Source: an uncultured Pelagibacteraceae bacterium
GTDB taxonomy: Bacteria; Pseudomonadota; Alphaproteobacteria; Pelagibacterales; AG-422-B15
Assembly: GCA_902624455.1 (NCBI GenBank)
Contig: CACNXQ010000005.1
Coordinates: 65,340 to 98,607 of the forward strand
Length of the DNA: 33,268 bases
Direction: 5' to 3'
Part shown: positions 25,773 to 33,268 of the stretch, piece by piece
Layout of the letters: each line of letters starts with the position of its first letter
Numbering within the stretch: position 1 is the stretch's first letter
Program-made: the position numbers and the translations under genes
Notes under the pieces: model-generated
What the model saw: the letters and a program-made list of their open reading frames with translations, nothing else
Database searches by the model: none
What the model was told of the DNA's origin: nothing

Positions 25773-26324
25773 CTAACTTGTTATTGGAAAATTTAATGAT
25801 TTAAGTAAAACTAATGCATTACTGTCATTAGTTGCTGAAGTTCCGATTGATATATCTAAGCCACGAACCTTATCTAGTTTATCAACATTAATTTCAGGAA
25901 AAATAGTTAATTCTTTTATACCGAATGAGTAGTTTCCTCTTCCATCGAACCCTTTATTGCTCAAGCCTCGGAAATCTCTAATTCTTGGAAGCGCTATCGT
26001 TGTTAACCTATCTACGAATTCGTACATCCTATTACCTCGGAGAGTTACCTTTACACCAAGAGGCATTCCAGTTCTTATTTTAAATGTTGCAATGGATTTC
26101 TTAGCTTTGGTTACAACTGGTAGTTGACCAGAAATTAGAGAAAGCTGCTCAGAAGCGAGCTGTATAACTTTTGAGTCATTAACTGCTTCACCTAAGCCCA
26201 TGTTCAGAGTAACTTTTAAAAGTTTTGGCAAAGCCATCTCATTACTAATAGACAAGTCTTGTTTAAGTTTGGGTGCAACTGTTGTGTTATATATTTCTTT
26301 TAGTCTAGGAGTATAATTATCCAT
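25773..26324 (-). CDS. rplE: 50S ribosomal protein L5
   Basis: L5 binds 5S rRNA and contacts the P-site tRNA from the central protuberance. The 183 residues contain [36 protein letters not shown] and the C-terminal [17 protein letters not shown]. The start overlaps the end of rplX by 8 nt, so translation is probably coupled. Confidence 0.98.
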   Translation of the reverse strand: MDNYTPRLKEIYNTTVAPKLKQDLSISNEMALPKLLKVTLNMGLGEAVNDSKVIQLASEQLSLISGQLPVVTKAKKSIATFKIRTGMPLGVKVTLRGNRMYEFVDRLTTIALPRIRDFRGLSNKGFDGRGNYSFGIKELTIFPEINVDKLDKVRGLDISIGTSATNDSNALVLLKSLNFPITS

Positions 26325-26622
26325 CTAGTTGCTCTCCCGATTTGATTAATATTCTAACTTTTTTACCGTCTTTTTTCTTTTGGTAACCTATTCTTGAACC
26401 TTTTTTTGTTTTTGTGTCTACAGGCATAATATTTGAAACATCTATTGGAAGTTCTTTACTAAGAATGCCGCCCTCATTTTTTTGATCTTGTTTTTGGTGT
26501 TTTTTGTACAAATTTACACCTTTCACTAAAGCCTTCGGGCCCGTCAGTTTCATAATTTCACCTATCTTACCCTTATCTCTTCCAGTTCTTACGATCACTT
26601 GATCACCTTTTTTTATTCTCAT
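26317..26622 (-). CDS. rplX: 50S ribosomal protein L24
   Basis: L24 starts 50S assembly by binding the 5' domain of 23S rRNA. The 101-residue protein opens with the KOW motif, [20 protein letters not shown], and continues with [15 protein letters not shown], both typical. It starts 2 nt after rplN and overlaps rplE by 8 nt. Confidence 0.97.
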   Translation of the reverse strand: MRIKKGDQVIVRTGRDKGKIGEIMKLTGPKALVKGVNLYKKHQKQDQKNEGGILSKELPIDVSNIMPVDTKTKKGSRIGYQKKKDGKKVRILIKSGEQLDG

Positions 26623-26624
26623 GA

Positions 26625-26993
26625 TTAGATAACCTCCGGAGCAAGGGAAATAATTTTCATCTGTTTTTTTGATCTTAACTCTCTACAAACAGGACCAAAT
26701 ATTCTAGTTCCAACTGGTTCACCCTGAGCATTAATTAGTACAGCAGCGTTAGAATCAAATTTTATAGTGCTGCCATCTTGTCGTTGTAATTCTTTTCTAG
26801 TTCTTACAATCACAGCCTTATGAACTGTACCTTTTTTAACTTTGCCCTTTGGAATTGCATCTTTAACTGTAACCACGATAATATCGCCAACTGAAGCAAA
26901 TCTTCTTTTAGATCCACCTAATACCTTAACACACAGCACTTCTCGAGCACCAGAGTTGTCAGCTACATTTAATCTTGATTCAACTTGTATCAT
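26625..26993 (-). CDS. rplN: 50S ribosomal protein L14
   Basis: L14 lies at the subunit interface and forms a bridge to the 30S. The 122-residue length is exactly the usual one. [19 protein letters not shown] at the start, [13 protein letters not shown] and the C-terminal FGPVCRELR block are conserved. The gene directly abuts rpsQ without a gap. Confidence 0.98.
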   Translation of the reverse strand: MIQVESRLNVADNSGAREVLCVKVLGGSKRRFASVGDIIVVTVKDAIPKGKVKKGTVHKAVIVRTRKELQRQDGSTIKFDSNAAVLINAQGEPVGTRIFGPVCRELRSKKQMKIISLAPEVI

Positions 26994-27221
26994 CTAGTTT
27001 ATTGCAACCCACCTTTTTGATTTAGAAATTGGCTTAGACTCCATAATTTTAACTTTATCTCCATTTACGTATTTATTTTCTGGATCATGAGCACTGTATT
27101 TTTTTGATCTTCTAATAACTTTTTTAAGCACTGGATGTTTAAACTTTCTTTCAACAAGCACAGTAATTGTTTTATCTTGCTTATTGCTTACTACTGTTCC
27201 TTGAAGTATTTTCTTTGGCAT
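26994..27221 (-). CDS. rpsQ: 30S ribosomal protein S17
   Basis: S17 is an OB-fold protein that binds the 5' domain of 16S rRNA. The 75 residues start [18 protein letters not shown] and include [20 protein letters not shown], as expected. It lies 2 nt after rpmC, and the rplN ATG follows its stop at once. Confidence 0.97.
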   Translation of the reverse strand: MPKKILQGTVVSNKQDKTITVLVERKFKHPVLKKVIRRSKKYSAHDPENKYVNGDKVKIMESKPISKSKRWVAIN

Positions 27222-27223
27222 AT

Positions 27224-27412
27224 TTAGTCTCTTTTTTCTCTAATAATTGTTTTAATCTTAGCTATCAATTTTCTTACTTTAAAAATTCTTGAAGTATTCT
27301 CTAACTGACCAGAAGATTTTTGAAAACGTAAGTTAAAAGCTTCCTTGTACAGATTCAGGAGCTCTGTTTTTAGTTGATCGATTGTTTTATTTCTAATTTC
27401 TTCAGTTTTCAT
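27224..27412 (-). CDS. rpmC: 50S ribosomal protein L29
   Basis: L29 sits at the tunnel exit and helps bind trigger factor and SRP. The 62-residue, all-helical product includes [33 protein letters not shown] and [11 protein letters not shown], the usual pattern. It starts 5 nt after rplP and is followed by rpsQ after 2 nt. Confidence 0.97.
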   Translation of the reverse strand: MKTEEIRNKTIDQLKTELLNLYKEAFNLRFQKSSGQLENTSRIFKVRKLIAKIKTIIREKRD

Positions 27413-27417
27413 AAAAT

Positions 27418-27831
27418 TTATTTAATTAGTTGTTCGACTACTTTTGTTTTAATTGGAAGTTTTGAAGATGCTCTACCAAACGCTTCTTTCGCAACGTTTT
27501 GTGAAACACCATCAACTTCAAAAAGTATTTTTCCAGGTTTTACTCTACATGCCCAATATTCTGGTGAGCCCTTACCCTTGCCCATTCTTACTTCAGTAGG
27601 TTTTTTTGAAACGGGAACATCAGGAAAAATTCTTACCCATACTCGTCCAGCTCTTTTCATAAATCTTGTCATTGCAACTCTAGCCGCTTCGATTTGTCGT
27701 GCCGTTATTCTCTCAGCCTCGAGAGCTTTTAATCCGTATGTGCCATAATTAAGCGAAGTTGCAGATGTTGCAACGCCCTTGATACGGCCTTTATGTGCTT
27801 TTCTAAACTTTGTTTTCTTTGGCTGTAACAT
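27418..27831 (-). CDS. rplP: 50S ribosomal protein L16
   Basis: L16 organises the A-site region and the peptidyl transferase centre. The 137 residues begin [16 protein letters not shown] and contain [26 protein letters not shown] and [19 protein letters not shown], all conserved. It starts 2 nt after rpsC, with GGAT upstream as a weak ribosome binding site. Confidence 0.98.
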   Translation of the reverse strand: MLQPKKTKFRKAHKGRIKGVATSATSLNYGTYGLKALEAERITARQIEAARVAMTRFMKRAGRVWVRIFPDVPVSKKPTEVRMGKGKGSPEYWACRVKPGKILFEVDGVSQNVAKEAFGRASSKLPIKTKVVEQLIK

Positions 27832-27833
27832 AA

Positions 27834-28505
27834 TTATCCTAATTTATTTTGATTACTTTCCATCTCGTGAGGAGCATTATCGTCAATGTCTCCCTTGTAG
27901 ATCCACACTTTAATACCACAAGAACCGTAAGTTGTTTGTGCTGTAGCTGTTGCATAATCAACATTTGCTCTAAAAGTATGCAGTGGAACACGGCCCTCTC
28001 TGTACCACTCAGTTCTTGCAATTTCAGTACCACCTAAACGACCACCACAATTAACTCTTATACCATCAGCACCAAGGCGCATTGCTGACTGAACAGATCT
28101 TTTCATAGCTCTTCTAAAGGAAACCCTACGCTCTAATTGTTCTGCAATTGCATCTGCAATCAATTGTGCTTCAACTTCTGGCTTTCTGATTTCAACAAGA
28201 TTTATTGATACCTCGTCAGAAGTAAATTCACTTATTGTTTTCTTAAGCTTTTCGATATCACTTCCCTTTTTACCAATTATTAGTCCTGGTCTTGCAGAAT
28301 ATATTGTTACTTGGGCTTTTTTAGCTGGTCTTTCAATTTGAATTTTAGCAACAGCACAATTTTTTAATTTTTGCTCAAGATATTTTCTAATTTTCAAATC
28401 TTGTTGCAAAAAAGAACCGAAATCTTTCTTATTTGCATACCATCTAGACTGCCATTTCTTATTAAGTATAAGCCTTAGGCCAACTGGGTTAACTTTTTGT
28501 CCCAT
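27834..28505 (-). CDS. rpsC: 30S ribosomal protein S3
   Basis: S3 forms part of the mRNA entry tunnel and has helicase-related activity with S4 and S5. The 223 residues have [15 protein letters not shown] at the start, a type II KH domain with [16 protein letters not shown], and the C-terminal domain with [19 protein letters not shown]. It lies 2 nt after rplV and 2 nt before rplP. Confidence 0.98.
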   Translation of the reverse strand: MGQKVNPVGLRLILNKKWQSRWYANKKDFGSFLQQDLKIRKYLEQKLKNCAVAKIQIERPAKKAQVTIYSARPGLIIGKKGSDIEKLKKTISEFTSDEVSINLVEIRKPEVEAQLIADAIAEQLERRVSFRRAMKRSVQSAMRLGADGIRVNCGGRLGGTEIARTEWYREGRVPLHTFRANVDYATATAQTTYGSCGIKVWIYKGDIDDNAPHEMESNQNKLG

Positions 28506-28507
28506 AT

Positions 28508-28894
28508 CTATTTAGACTCCTTAGTTGTGTTTTTATTTTGGTCCTCTACAACTTTAATTGTTATATTTGTTAAAAATTTATTGATCCTGCCAGGTCTTCC
28601 TTTTGCTCTAGCCCTCCAGCGTTTCATTACCATACCTTTACCACAATATGCTTCGCTAACTTTTAGTATGTCTATATCAAGCTGATGATTGTTTTCAGCA
28701 TTTGCTATCGCACTACTTAAAAGCTTACCAATGTCTTTGGCTGCTCCTCTAGATGAAAACTTTAACATATTGAGAGCATCAGATGCCTTTTTCCCTCTGA
28801 TCATACTTAAAACACTATTAGCTTTTGAAGGACTAACTCTCATATTCCTCAAAACTGCATATGCTTCATTTTCTTTTATCTTTAACTGTCTCAT
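28508..28894 (-). CDS. rplV: 50S ribosomal protein L22
   Basis: L22 lines the exit tunnel constriction with its long hairpin, where macrolide-resistance changes can arise. The 128 residues include [20 protein letters not shown], and the tip region [21 protein letters not shown] 12-residue C-terminal extension (NKNTTKESK) follows the core. It starts 2 nt after rpsS. Confidence 0.97.
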   Translation of the reverse strand: MRQLKIKENEAYAVLRNMRVSPSKANSVLSMIRGKKASDALNMLKFSSRGAAKDIGKLLSSAIANAENNHQLDIDILKVSEAYCGKGMVMKRWRARAKGRPGRINKFLTNITIKVVEDQNKNTTKESK

Positions 28895-28896
28895 AA

Positions 28897-29169
28897 CTAT
28901 TTAGTTTTCTTATCTCCAGTATGACCATTAAATGTTCTCGTCGGTGAAAATTCACCAAACTTGTGACCAACCATATCTTCAGTGACATTTACGGGAATAA
29001 ACCTTTTACCATTGTGAACAGCAAAATTAACACCGACAAACTCTGGTAAGATTGTTGATCTCCTTGACCAAGTTTTAATCACAGTGTTTTTATTTTGCTC
29101 GCTAGCCTGCTTCACTTTTTTAAGCAAGTGACTATCAACAAAAGGTCCTTTCCATACTGATCTTGTCAT
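28897..29169 (-). CDS. rpsS: 30S ribosomal protein S19
   Basis: S19 pairs with S13 in the 30S head. The 90 residues start [19 protein letters not shown] and contain [32 protein letters not shown] and [10 protein letters not shown], which are standard. One base separates it from the rplB stop. Confidence 0.98.
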   Translation of the reverse strand: MTRSVWKGPFVDSHLLKKVKQASEQNKNTVIKTWSRRSTILPEFVGVNFAVHNGKRFIPVNVTEDMVGHKFGEFSPTRTFNGHTGDKKTK

Positions 29170-29170
29170 T

Positions 29171-30016
29171 TTATACCTCTAACCTTGCCTTCTTATCTGT
29201 TTTTCTCTTAATGATAAATTTGTCAGTTCTTTTGTTATTCCTTGTCTTCTTACCCTTGGTTGGCTTACCCCAAGGCGTTACAGGATCTCTACCGCCAGAA
29301 GTCTTACCCTCACCACCTCCATGTGGATGATCTACAGGATTCATTGCAACTCCTCTTACCGATGGCCTTACGCCTAACCACCTTTTTCTTCCAGCTTTTC
29401 CTAATTTTTGGTTCTTTTTATCGATGTTAGAGAGTACTCCAATAGTGGCCCTGCACTCTTCTCTCACTTTTCTTTGCTCGCCTGAAGGCAACTTTACTGC
29501 AACGTAACCTTCTGATTTACCAACTATTTGAGTAGACGCTCCTGCAGAACGCGCAAGTTGACCTCCAAAGCCAGGCTTTAGTTCAACATTATGAATATCT
29601 ATACCAACTGGAATGTCAGAAAGAGGCATGCAATTACCAACTCTAATTTCTTTTTTTTCTCCAGAAATAATTTTATCACCGATTTTAATCTCTTTTGGTG
29701 CAAGAACATAAGAATGCTGATTATCACTATATTTAATGAGAGCTATATAGCATGACCTATTTGGATCATACTCAATTCTTAGAACTTCAGCCTCAATATC
29801 TTTTTTATTCCTTTTAAAATCGATTACACGATATTTAACTTTATGACCTCCACCTTTGCGTCTCATCGTAATTCTTCCAGTATTATTGCGTCCACCTTTT
29901 TTTGAAATACCGGTTGTTAGTGACTTCACGGGCTTACCGGTCCAAAGACCTTTTTTTTGAATTAGTGTAAGTCCTCTGGTTCCCGGGGTATTAGGTTTGT
30001 ATTTCTTTAATGCCAT
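29171..30016 (-). CDS. rplB: 50S ribosomal protein L2
   Basis: L2 is essential for subunit joining and peptidyl transferase activity. The 281-residue protein has the N-terminal part with TPGTRGLT, the OB/SH3-like core and the conserved [20 protein letters not shown] segment, including the His required for activity. A basic tail rich in Lys and Arg follows. It starts 5 nt after rplW. Confidence 0.98.
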   Translation of the reverse strand: MALKKYKPNTPGTRGLTLIQKKGLWTGKPVKSLTTGISKKGGRNNTGRITMRRKGGGHKVKYRVIDFKRNKKDIEAEVLRIEYDPNRSCYIALIKYSDNQHSYVLAPKEIKIGDKIISGEKKEIRVGNCMPLSDIPVGIDIHNVELKPGFGGQLARSAGASTQIVGKSEGYVAVKLPSGEQRKVREECRATIGVLSNIDKKNQKLGKAGRKRWLGVRPSVRGVAMNPVDHPHGGGEGKTSGGRDPVTPWGKPTKGKKTRNNKRTDKFIIKRKTDKKARLEV

Positions 30017-30021
30017 GACTA

Positions 30022-30315
30022 TTATACTCCTGAACTCAGATCTATGCTTTGTCCATCTTCGAGAGAAACAAATGCCTTTTTATAGTCAGACCTTTTACCA
30101 ACTGAGCCTCTGAAAGATTTAAGTTTACCTTTTACTATGGATGTATTTACTTTCTTTACTTTAACTTTGAAGATTTCCTCAATAGCAACTTTTATTTCAT
30201 CTTTAGTACTTGTTTTCTTTACATGGAAAGTAACTTGATTATTTTCAGATCCTAAGGATGACTTCTCAGTAATAATTGGCTTAATAATTGTTTCAAAATT
30301 TTTAATATTAGGCAT
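30022..30315 (-). CDS. rplW: 50S ribosomal protein L23
   Basis: L23 at the tunnel exit is the docking site for trigger factor and SRP. The 97 residues contain [38 protein letters not shown] and the [21 protein letters not shown] loop region. Its start overlaps the rplD stop by 8 nt. Confidence 0.97.
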   Translation of the reverse strand: MPNIKNFETIIKPIITEKSSLGSENNQVTFHVKKTSTKDEIKVAIEEIFKVKVKKVNTSIVKGKLKSFRGSVGKRSDYKKAFVSLEDGQSIDLSSGV

Positions 30316-30934
30316 TTAAAACTCTCTTTTCTAATAGTTCCATTGCGCTTTTACTGATTACAATGGTTTCATATTTAAGCAAATCAAGTGCATTAAGAAT
30401 GCTTACATTTAAAAATTTAATATTTTTTAGGTTTCTAGAAGCTAATGCAAAATTTAAATCAGGTTTATCACCCTCAAGGAACAAAGCTGATGAGATTTTT
30501 AAGTTATTTATTATTTCATTTAGAGCTTTTGTTTTAGGTTCCTTCAACATTAAGTTTTCAACCAGAATGATATTGTTATCTTTAATTTTAGAGGACAAAA
30601 TATGTTTAATTGCTAAATTACGAGTGCGTTTAGGCATTTTTTTTGATGATCTAATGCCTCTTAAATTGTGTGCCATTCCTCCAGATCTAAATATATTAGC
30701 TTTCTTTGAGCCATGTCTTGCGCCGCCACTTCCCTTTTGTCTAACTGATTTTTGAGTAGTCCCCTTTACCTCTGACCTATTTTTAGTTCTAGCCCTCAGA
30801 GGCTTAGCGTTTGCAGAGTTCCAATTAACGAGTGAGCTAATTATATTTGCATTTGCTTCAAGGCCAAATATAGCATCACTTACGTTCGCTTTATTTACTT
30901 TGTTGCTACCTATTTCAATTAAATTAATTTCCAT
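30308..30934 (-). CDS. rplD: 50S ribosomal protein L4
   Basis: L4 reaches into the exit tunnel; in E. coli it also represses the S10 operon. The 208 residues have the extended basic loop (RARTKNRSEVKGTTQKSVRQ, then KGSGGARHGS) at about 46-75, and the globular part ending EKRVLNA. The start shares one base with the rplC stop. I could not see an S10-type leader here, since the operon reads in from fusA. Confidence 0.97.
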   Translation of the reverse strand: MEINLIEIGSNKVNKANVSDAIFGLEANANIISSLVNWNSANAKPLRARTKNRSEVKGTTQKSVRQKGSGGARHGSKKANIFRSGGMAHNLRGIRSSKKMPKRTRNLAIKHILSSKIKDNNIILVENLMLKEPKTKALNEIINNLKISSALFLEGDKPDLNFALASRNLKNIKFLNVSILNALDLLKYETIVISKSAMELLEKRVLNA

Positions 30935-31593
30935 TATTTTACATCACTTCCTTGACTAGAAACGCCCTTTTTTTTGAGTGAGTCTTGCACTACTAAATAG
31001 GTACCTTTTGCACCGGGAGTAGCACCTTTCACACAAATAATATTTTGCTTATCATCAACCTTGACGACTTGAAGACTTTGAATAGTTTTATGGACATCGC
31101 CGTATTGGCCAGCCATTTTTTTACCTTTGAAAACTTTACCTGGGTCTTGGCACTGACCCGTTGAACCTTGGCTTCTATGTGAAACTGAAACTCCATGAGA
31201 AGCCCTGAGTCCACTAAAGTTATGTCTTTTCATCACTCCAGAAAAGCCTTTACCTTTTGAAAAACCTGAAACATCAATAAATTGTCCTTCTGAAAAATGA
31301 TTAGCATTGATTGAGTCACCTTTTTTTAATTCATCGTCTTTATTTACCGAAAATTCTCTTAAAATACTAAAAAACTCAGAATTTTTTTTCTCGAAATAAA
31401 CCTTCATTGATTTAGGAACCTTTTTTATTTTGCAGGCTCCAACTAAGACTTTATCAGTATGCGGGTCACTACTTTCGTGCCGATCTATAATTTTACATTC
31501 ACTAACTTGCAATAGTGTAACAGGAATATTTTCACCACTATTTGAATAGTAATTACTCATGCCAATTTTCTTTGCTATAAGTCCAGTTCTCAT
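30934..31593 (-). CDS. rplC: 50S ribosomal protein L3
   Basis: L3 is an early-assembly protein whose loop nears the peptidyl transferase centre. The 219 residues start MRTGLIAKKIGMSNYYSN and contain GFSGVMKRHNFSG, SHRSQGSTGQCQDPGKVFKG and KKMAGQYGD. The Gln in the GQ.QDPG loop is the usual PrmB methylation site. It starts 2 nt after rpsJ. Confidence 0.98.
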   Translation of the reverse strand: MRTGLIAKKIGMSNYYSNSGENIPVTLLQVSECKIIDRHESSDPHTDKVLVGACKIKKVPKSMKVYFEKKNSEFFSILREFSVNKDDELKKGDSINANHFSEGQFIDVSGFSKGKGFSGVMKRHNFSGLRASHGVSVSHRSQGSTGQCQDPGKVFKGKKMAGQYGDVHKTIQSLQVVKVDDKQNIICVKGATPGAKGTYLVVQDSLKKKGVSSQGSDVK

Positions 31594-31595
31594 AA

Positions 31596-31904
31596 TTATA
31601 ATTTTATTTCTACATCAACACCTGAAGCCAAATCTAACTTCATTAATGCATCAACTGTTTGAGGAGTAGGATCTACGATTTCAATTAGTCTTTTATGTGT
31701 TCGGATTTCAAACTGTTCTCTACTTTTTTTGTTTACATGCGGGGAACGTAAAACTGTGAATTTTTCATTATTAGTTGGCAGTGGTATCGGTCCCTTAACA
31801 AGAGCGCCGGTTCTCTTTGCAGTATCTACAATCTCTATTGAAGATTTATCTAATACCCCGTGATCGAAAGCCTTAAGTCTAATTTTTATATTTTGATTTT
31901 CCAT
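31596..31904 (-). CDS. rpsJ: 30S ribosomal protein S10
   Basis: S10 is a 30S head protein and also the NusE factor in antitermination. The 102 residues include [44 protein letters not shown] and the C-terminal [13 protein letters not shown], all expected. It starts only 7 nt after the fusA stop, so the tuf gene that commonly lies between them is absent and S10-operon transcription must come through fusA or from a promoter inside it. Confidence 0.98.
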   Translation of the reverse strand: MENQNIKIRLKAFDHGVLDKSSIEIVDTAKRTGALVKGPIPLPTNNEKFTVLRSPHVNKKSREQFEIRTHKRLIEIVDPTPQTVDALMKLDLASGVDVEIKL

Positions 31905-31911
31905 ATACTAT

Positions 31912-33268
31912 CTACGCAAATTTAGCCTTTACTTCATCTTGGACAGCTTGTGGCACTTGTTCATAATGATCAAAAAACATTGAATATTGTGCCCTGCCCT
32001 GAGTCATTGATCTTAGAGTGTTTACATAACCAAACATATTAGCTAGTGGTACCATTGAGCTGATGGCTGTAGTATTACCTCTTGCTTCACTCCCACTTAC
32101 CTGACCTCTACGGCTACTCAGATCTCCAATTACATCACCCATAAACTCTTCTGGTGTTACAACTTCAACACGCATAATTGGCTCTAAAAGTTTTGGATTA
32201 GCCTTCAAACAAGCATCTTTAAATGCCATCCTTCCAGCAATCTCAAAAGCTAAACTACTTGAGTCTACATCATGATACTTTCCATCAATTAATGTTACTT
32301 TGTAATCAATAATTGGGAACCCAGCTATAACGCCTGTGTCAGCGACGCTTTCAATCCCTTTTTCAACACCTGGAATATATTCTTTAGGGATATTTCCACC
32401 CTTAATCTTATCGTCAAACTGCCTACCAGTTCCTGGTTCACAGCCCTCAACTACAATTTTAACTTCAGCAAATTGACCAGCTCCACCACTTTGCTTTTTA
32501 TGGGTATAAGTTACTTCAACTTCTTTAGAAATAGTTTCACGATATGCTACTTGTGGTGCACCAACATTAGCCTCAACTTTAAATTCTCTTTTCATTCTAT
32601 CTACAATGATATCTAAGTGTAATTCACCCATACCTTTGATGACAGTTTGTCCTGACTCATCGTCAGATGTTACTCTAAAAGAAGGATCTTCTTTTGCTAG
32701 TCTCGCGAGAGCTTCTCCCATCTTTTCTTGGTCTGCTTTTGTTTTCGGCTCAACTGCAATCTCAATCACAGGATCAGGAAAGTCCATAGACTCCAAAACG
32801 ATAGGTTTTTGAGTGTCACATAAAGTTTCACCAGTGACTGTGTCTTTTAGGCCCGCGATAGCAACTATATCACCTGCATAAGCAGTCTTTATATCTTCTC
32901 TATTATTAGCATGCATAAGAAGCATCCTGCCTATCCGTTCTTTATCACCCTTGACAGAATTCATTATTGTGGAACCAGCTTCTAATTTACCTGAATATAC
33001 TCTTGTGAATGTAAGTGATCCTACAAATGGATCGTTTGCAACCTTGAAAGCCAAAGCCGACAATGGCTCATCATCATTTGCTTTTCTTATCTCTTCTTCC
33101 TCTTTTCCTGGAATTGTACCTGAGGCTTGCTGAACCTCACTTGGATCAGGCATAAAATTAACAATCGCATCTAAAAGAGGTTGAACTCCCTTATTTTTAA
33201 AAGCGCTACCAGTTAATATAGGGACAAAATCAAAATTGATAGTTCCTTTACGAATACATCTGATTAGA
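31912..33268 (-). CDS. fusA: Elongation factor G (partial, N-terminus beyond window)
   Basis: EF-G is the GTPase that moves tRNAs and mRNA through the ribosome and helps split subunits. About 452 C-terminal residues are visible. The frame stays open to the right edge: codons before the Met at 33153 read [20 protein letters not shown] and [16 protein letters not shown], which are internal EF-G sequence, so that Met is not the start. Domain II begins around [19 protein letters not shown]. Domains III-V show [30 protein letters not shown] and the end [12 protein letters not shown]. The GTP-binding G1-G3 motifs lie outside. rpsJ follows after 7 nt. Confidence 0.98.
   Translation of the reverse strand, partial: LIRCIRKGTINFDFVPILTGSAFKNKGVQPLLDAIVNFMPDPSEVQQASGTIPGKEEEEIRKANDDEPLSALAFKVANDPFVGSLTFTRVYSGKLEAGSTIMNSVKGDKERIGRMLLMHANNREDIKTAYAGDIVAIAGLKDTVTGETLCDTQKPIVLESMDFPDPVIEIAVEPKTKADQEKMGEALARLAKEDPSFRVTSDDESGQTVIKGMGELHLDIIVDRMKREFKVEANVGAPQVAYRETISKEVEVTYTHKKQSGGAGQFAEVKIVVEGCEPGTGRQFDDKIKGGNIPKEYIPGVEKGIESVADTGVIAGFPIIDYKVTLIDGKYHDVDSSSLAFEIAGRMAFKDACLKANPKLLEPIMRVEVVTPEEFMGDVIGDLSSRRGQVSGSEARGNTTAISSMVPLANMFGYVNTLRSMTQGRAQYSMFFDHYEQVPQAVQDEVKAKFA

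Noticed and set aside
27374-27748. 124-residue plus-strand open frame over rpmC/rplP
   Set aside because: It is antisense to two well-conserved ribosomal protein genes and shows no family motif.
33151-33153. Apparent ATG start of fusA at 33153
   Set aside because: The frame continues upstream to the window edge with unmistakable EF-G sequence ([15 protein letters not shown]), so this Met is internal.

Overview
The window is a gene-dense, AT-rich stretch of bacterial chromosome, about 98% coding by my gap count and with no intergenic gap above 95 bp. Gene content and order point to a streamlined, probably marine, alphaproteobacterium (SAR11-like, HIMB59/AEGEAN-169-like or a relative; I cannot decide which). 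The evidence is: gatCAB divergent from ruvX-pyrB-plsY-topA; a secY-adk-rpsM-rpsK-rpoA-rplQ order with no rpmJ or rpsD between; a short-LID adenylate kinase; and a ruvX product with the N-terminal extension typical of alphaproteobacteria.

Left part (1-7073). The minus-strand gatC-gatA-gatB operon encodes the tRNA-dependent amidotransferase; gatB runs off the left edge. It diverges from a plus-strand run of ruvX (rRNA maturation/YqgF nuclease), pyrB (pyrimidine synthesis), plsY (phospholipid synthesis) and topA (topoisomerase I). pyrC and dprA, which often sit beside these genes in alphaproteobacteria, are not here. A TTGACA-type promoter with a perfect 8-bp inverted repeat touching its -35 box precedes topA.

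Middle part (7130-14373). A plus-strand cassette carries a PuuC-clade aldehyde dehydrogenase, a HAD-family hydrolase of unknown substrate, a RidA-family protein, a cytosolic glycerophosphodiester phosphodiesterase and panC, mostly overlapping or nearly touching. Next come a minus-strand mgtE Mg2+ channel and a plus-strand lipB translationally coupled to a gamma-butyrobetaine-dioxygenase-like 2-oxoglutarate oxygenase. Converging genes overlap at their stops (panC/mgtE by 4 nt, dioxygenase/pccA by 11 nt), so there is no room for ordinary terminators between them.

Right part (14363-33268, all minus strand). Reading from the right edge: fusA (N-terminus cut off), rpsJ, the S10 and spc ribosomal protein genes, secY, adk, rpsM, rpsK, rpoA, rplQ, then rluC-type pseudouridine synthase, pccB and pccA (an acyl-CoA carboxylase). 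tuf is absent between fusA and rpsJ. A near-consensus promoter with a GC-rich discriminator lies between adk and rpsM and should give rpsM-rpsK-rpoA-rplQ its own start.

I found no mobile element, CRISPR array, RNA gene, phage gene or clearly novel multigene defence-like system. The most useful leads are the Val replacing the specificity Asp in PccB, the uncharacterised HAD-RidA-GDPD cassette behind a PuuC-like dehydrogenase, the dioxygenase lacking its zinc cysteines, and the two regulatory sites described above.
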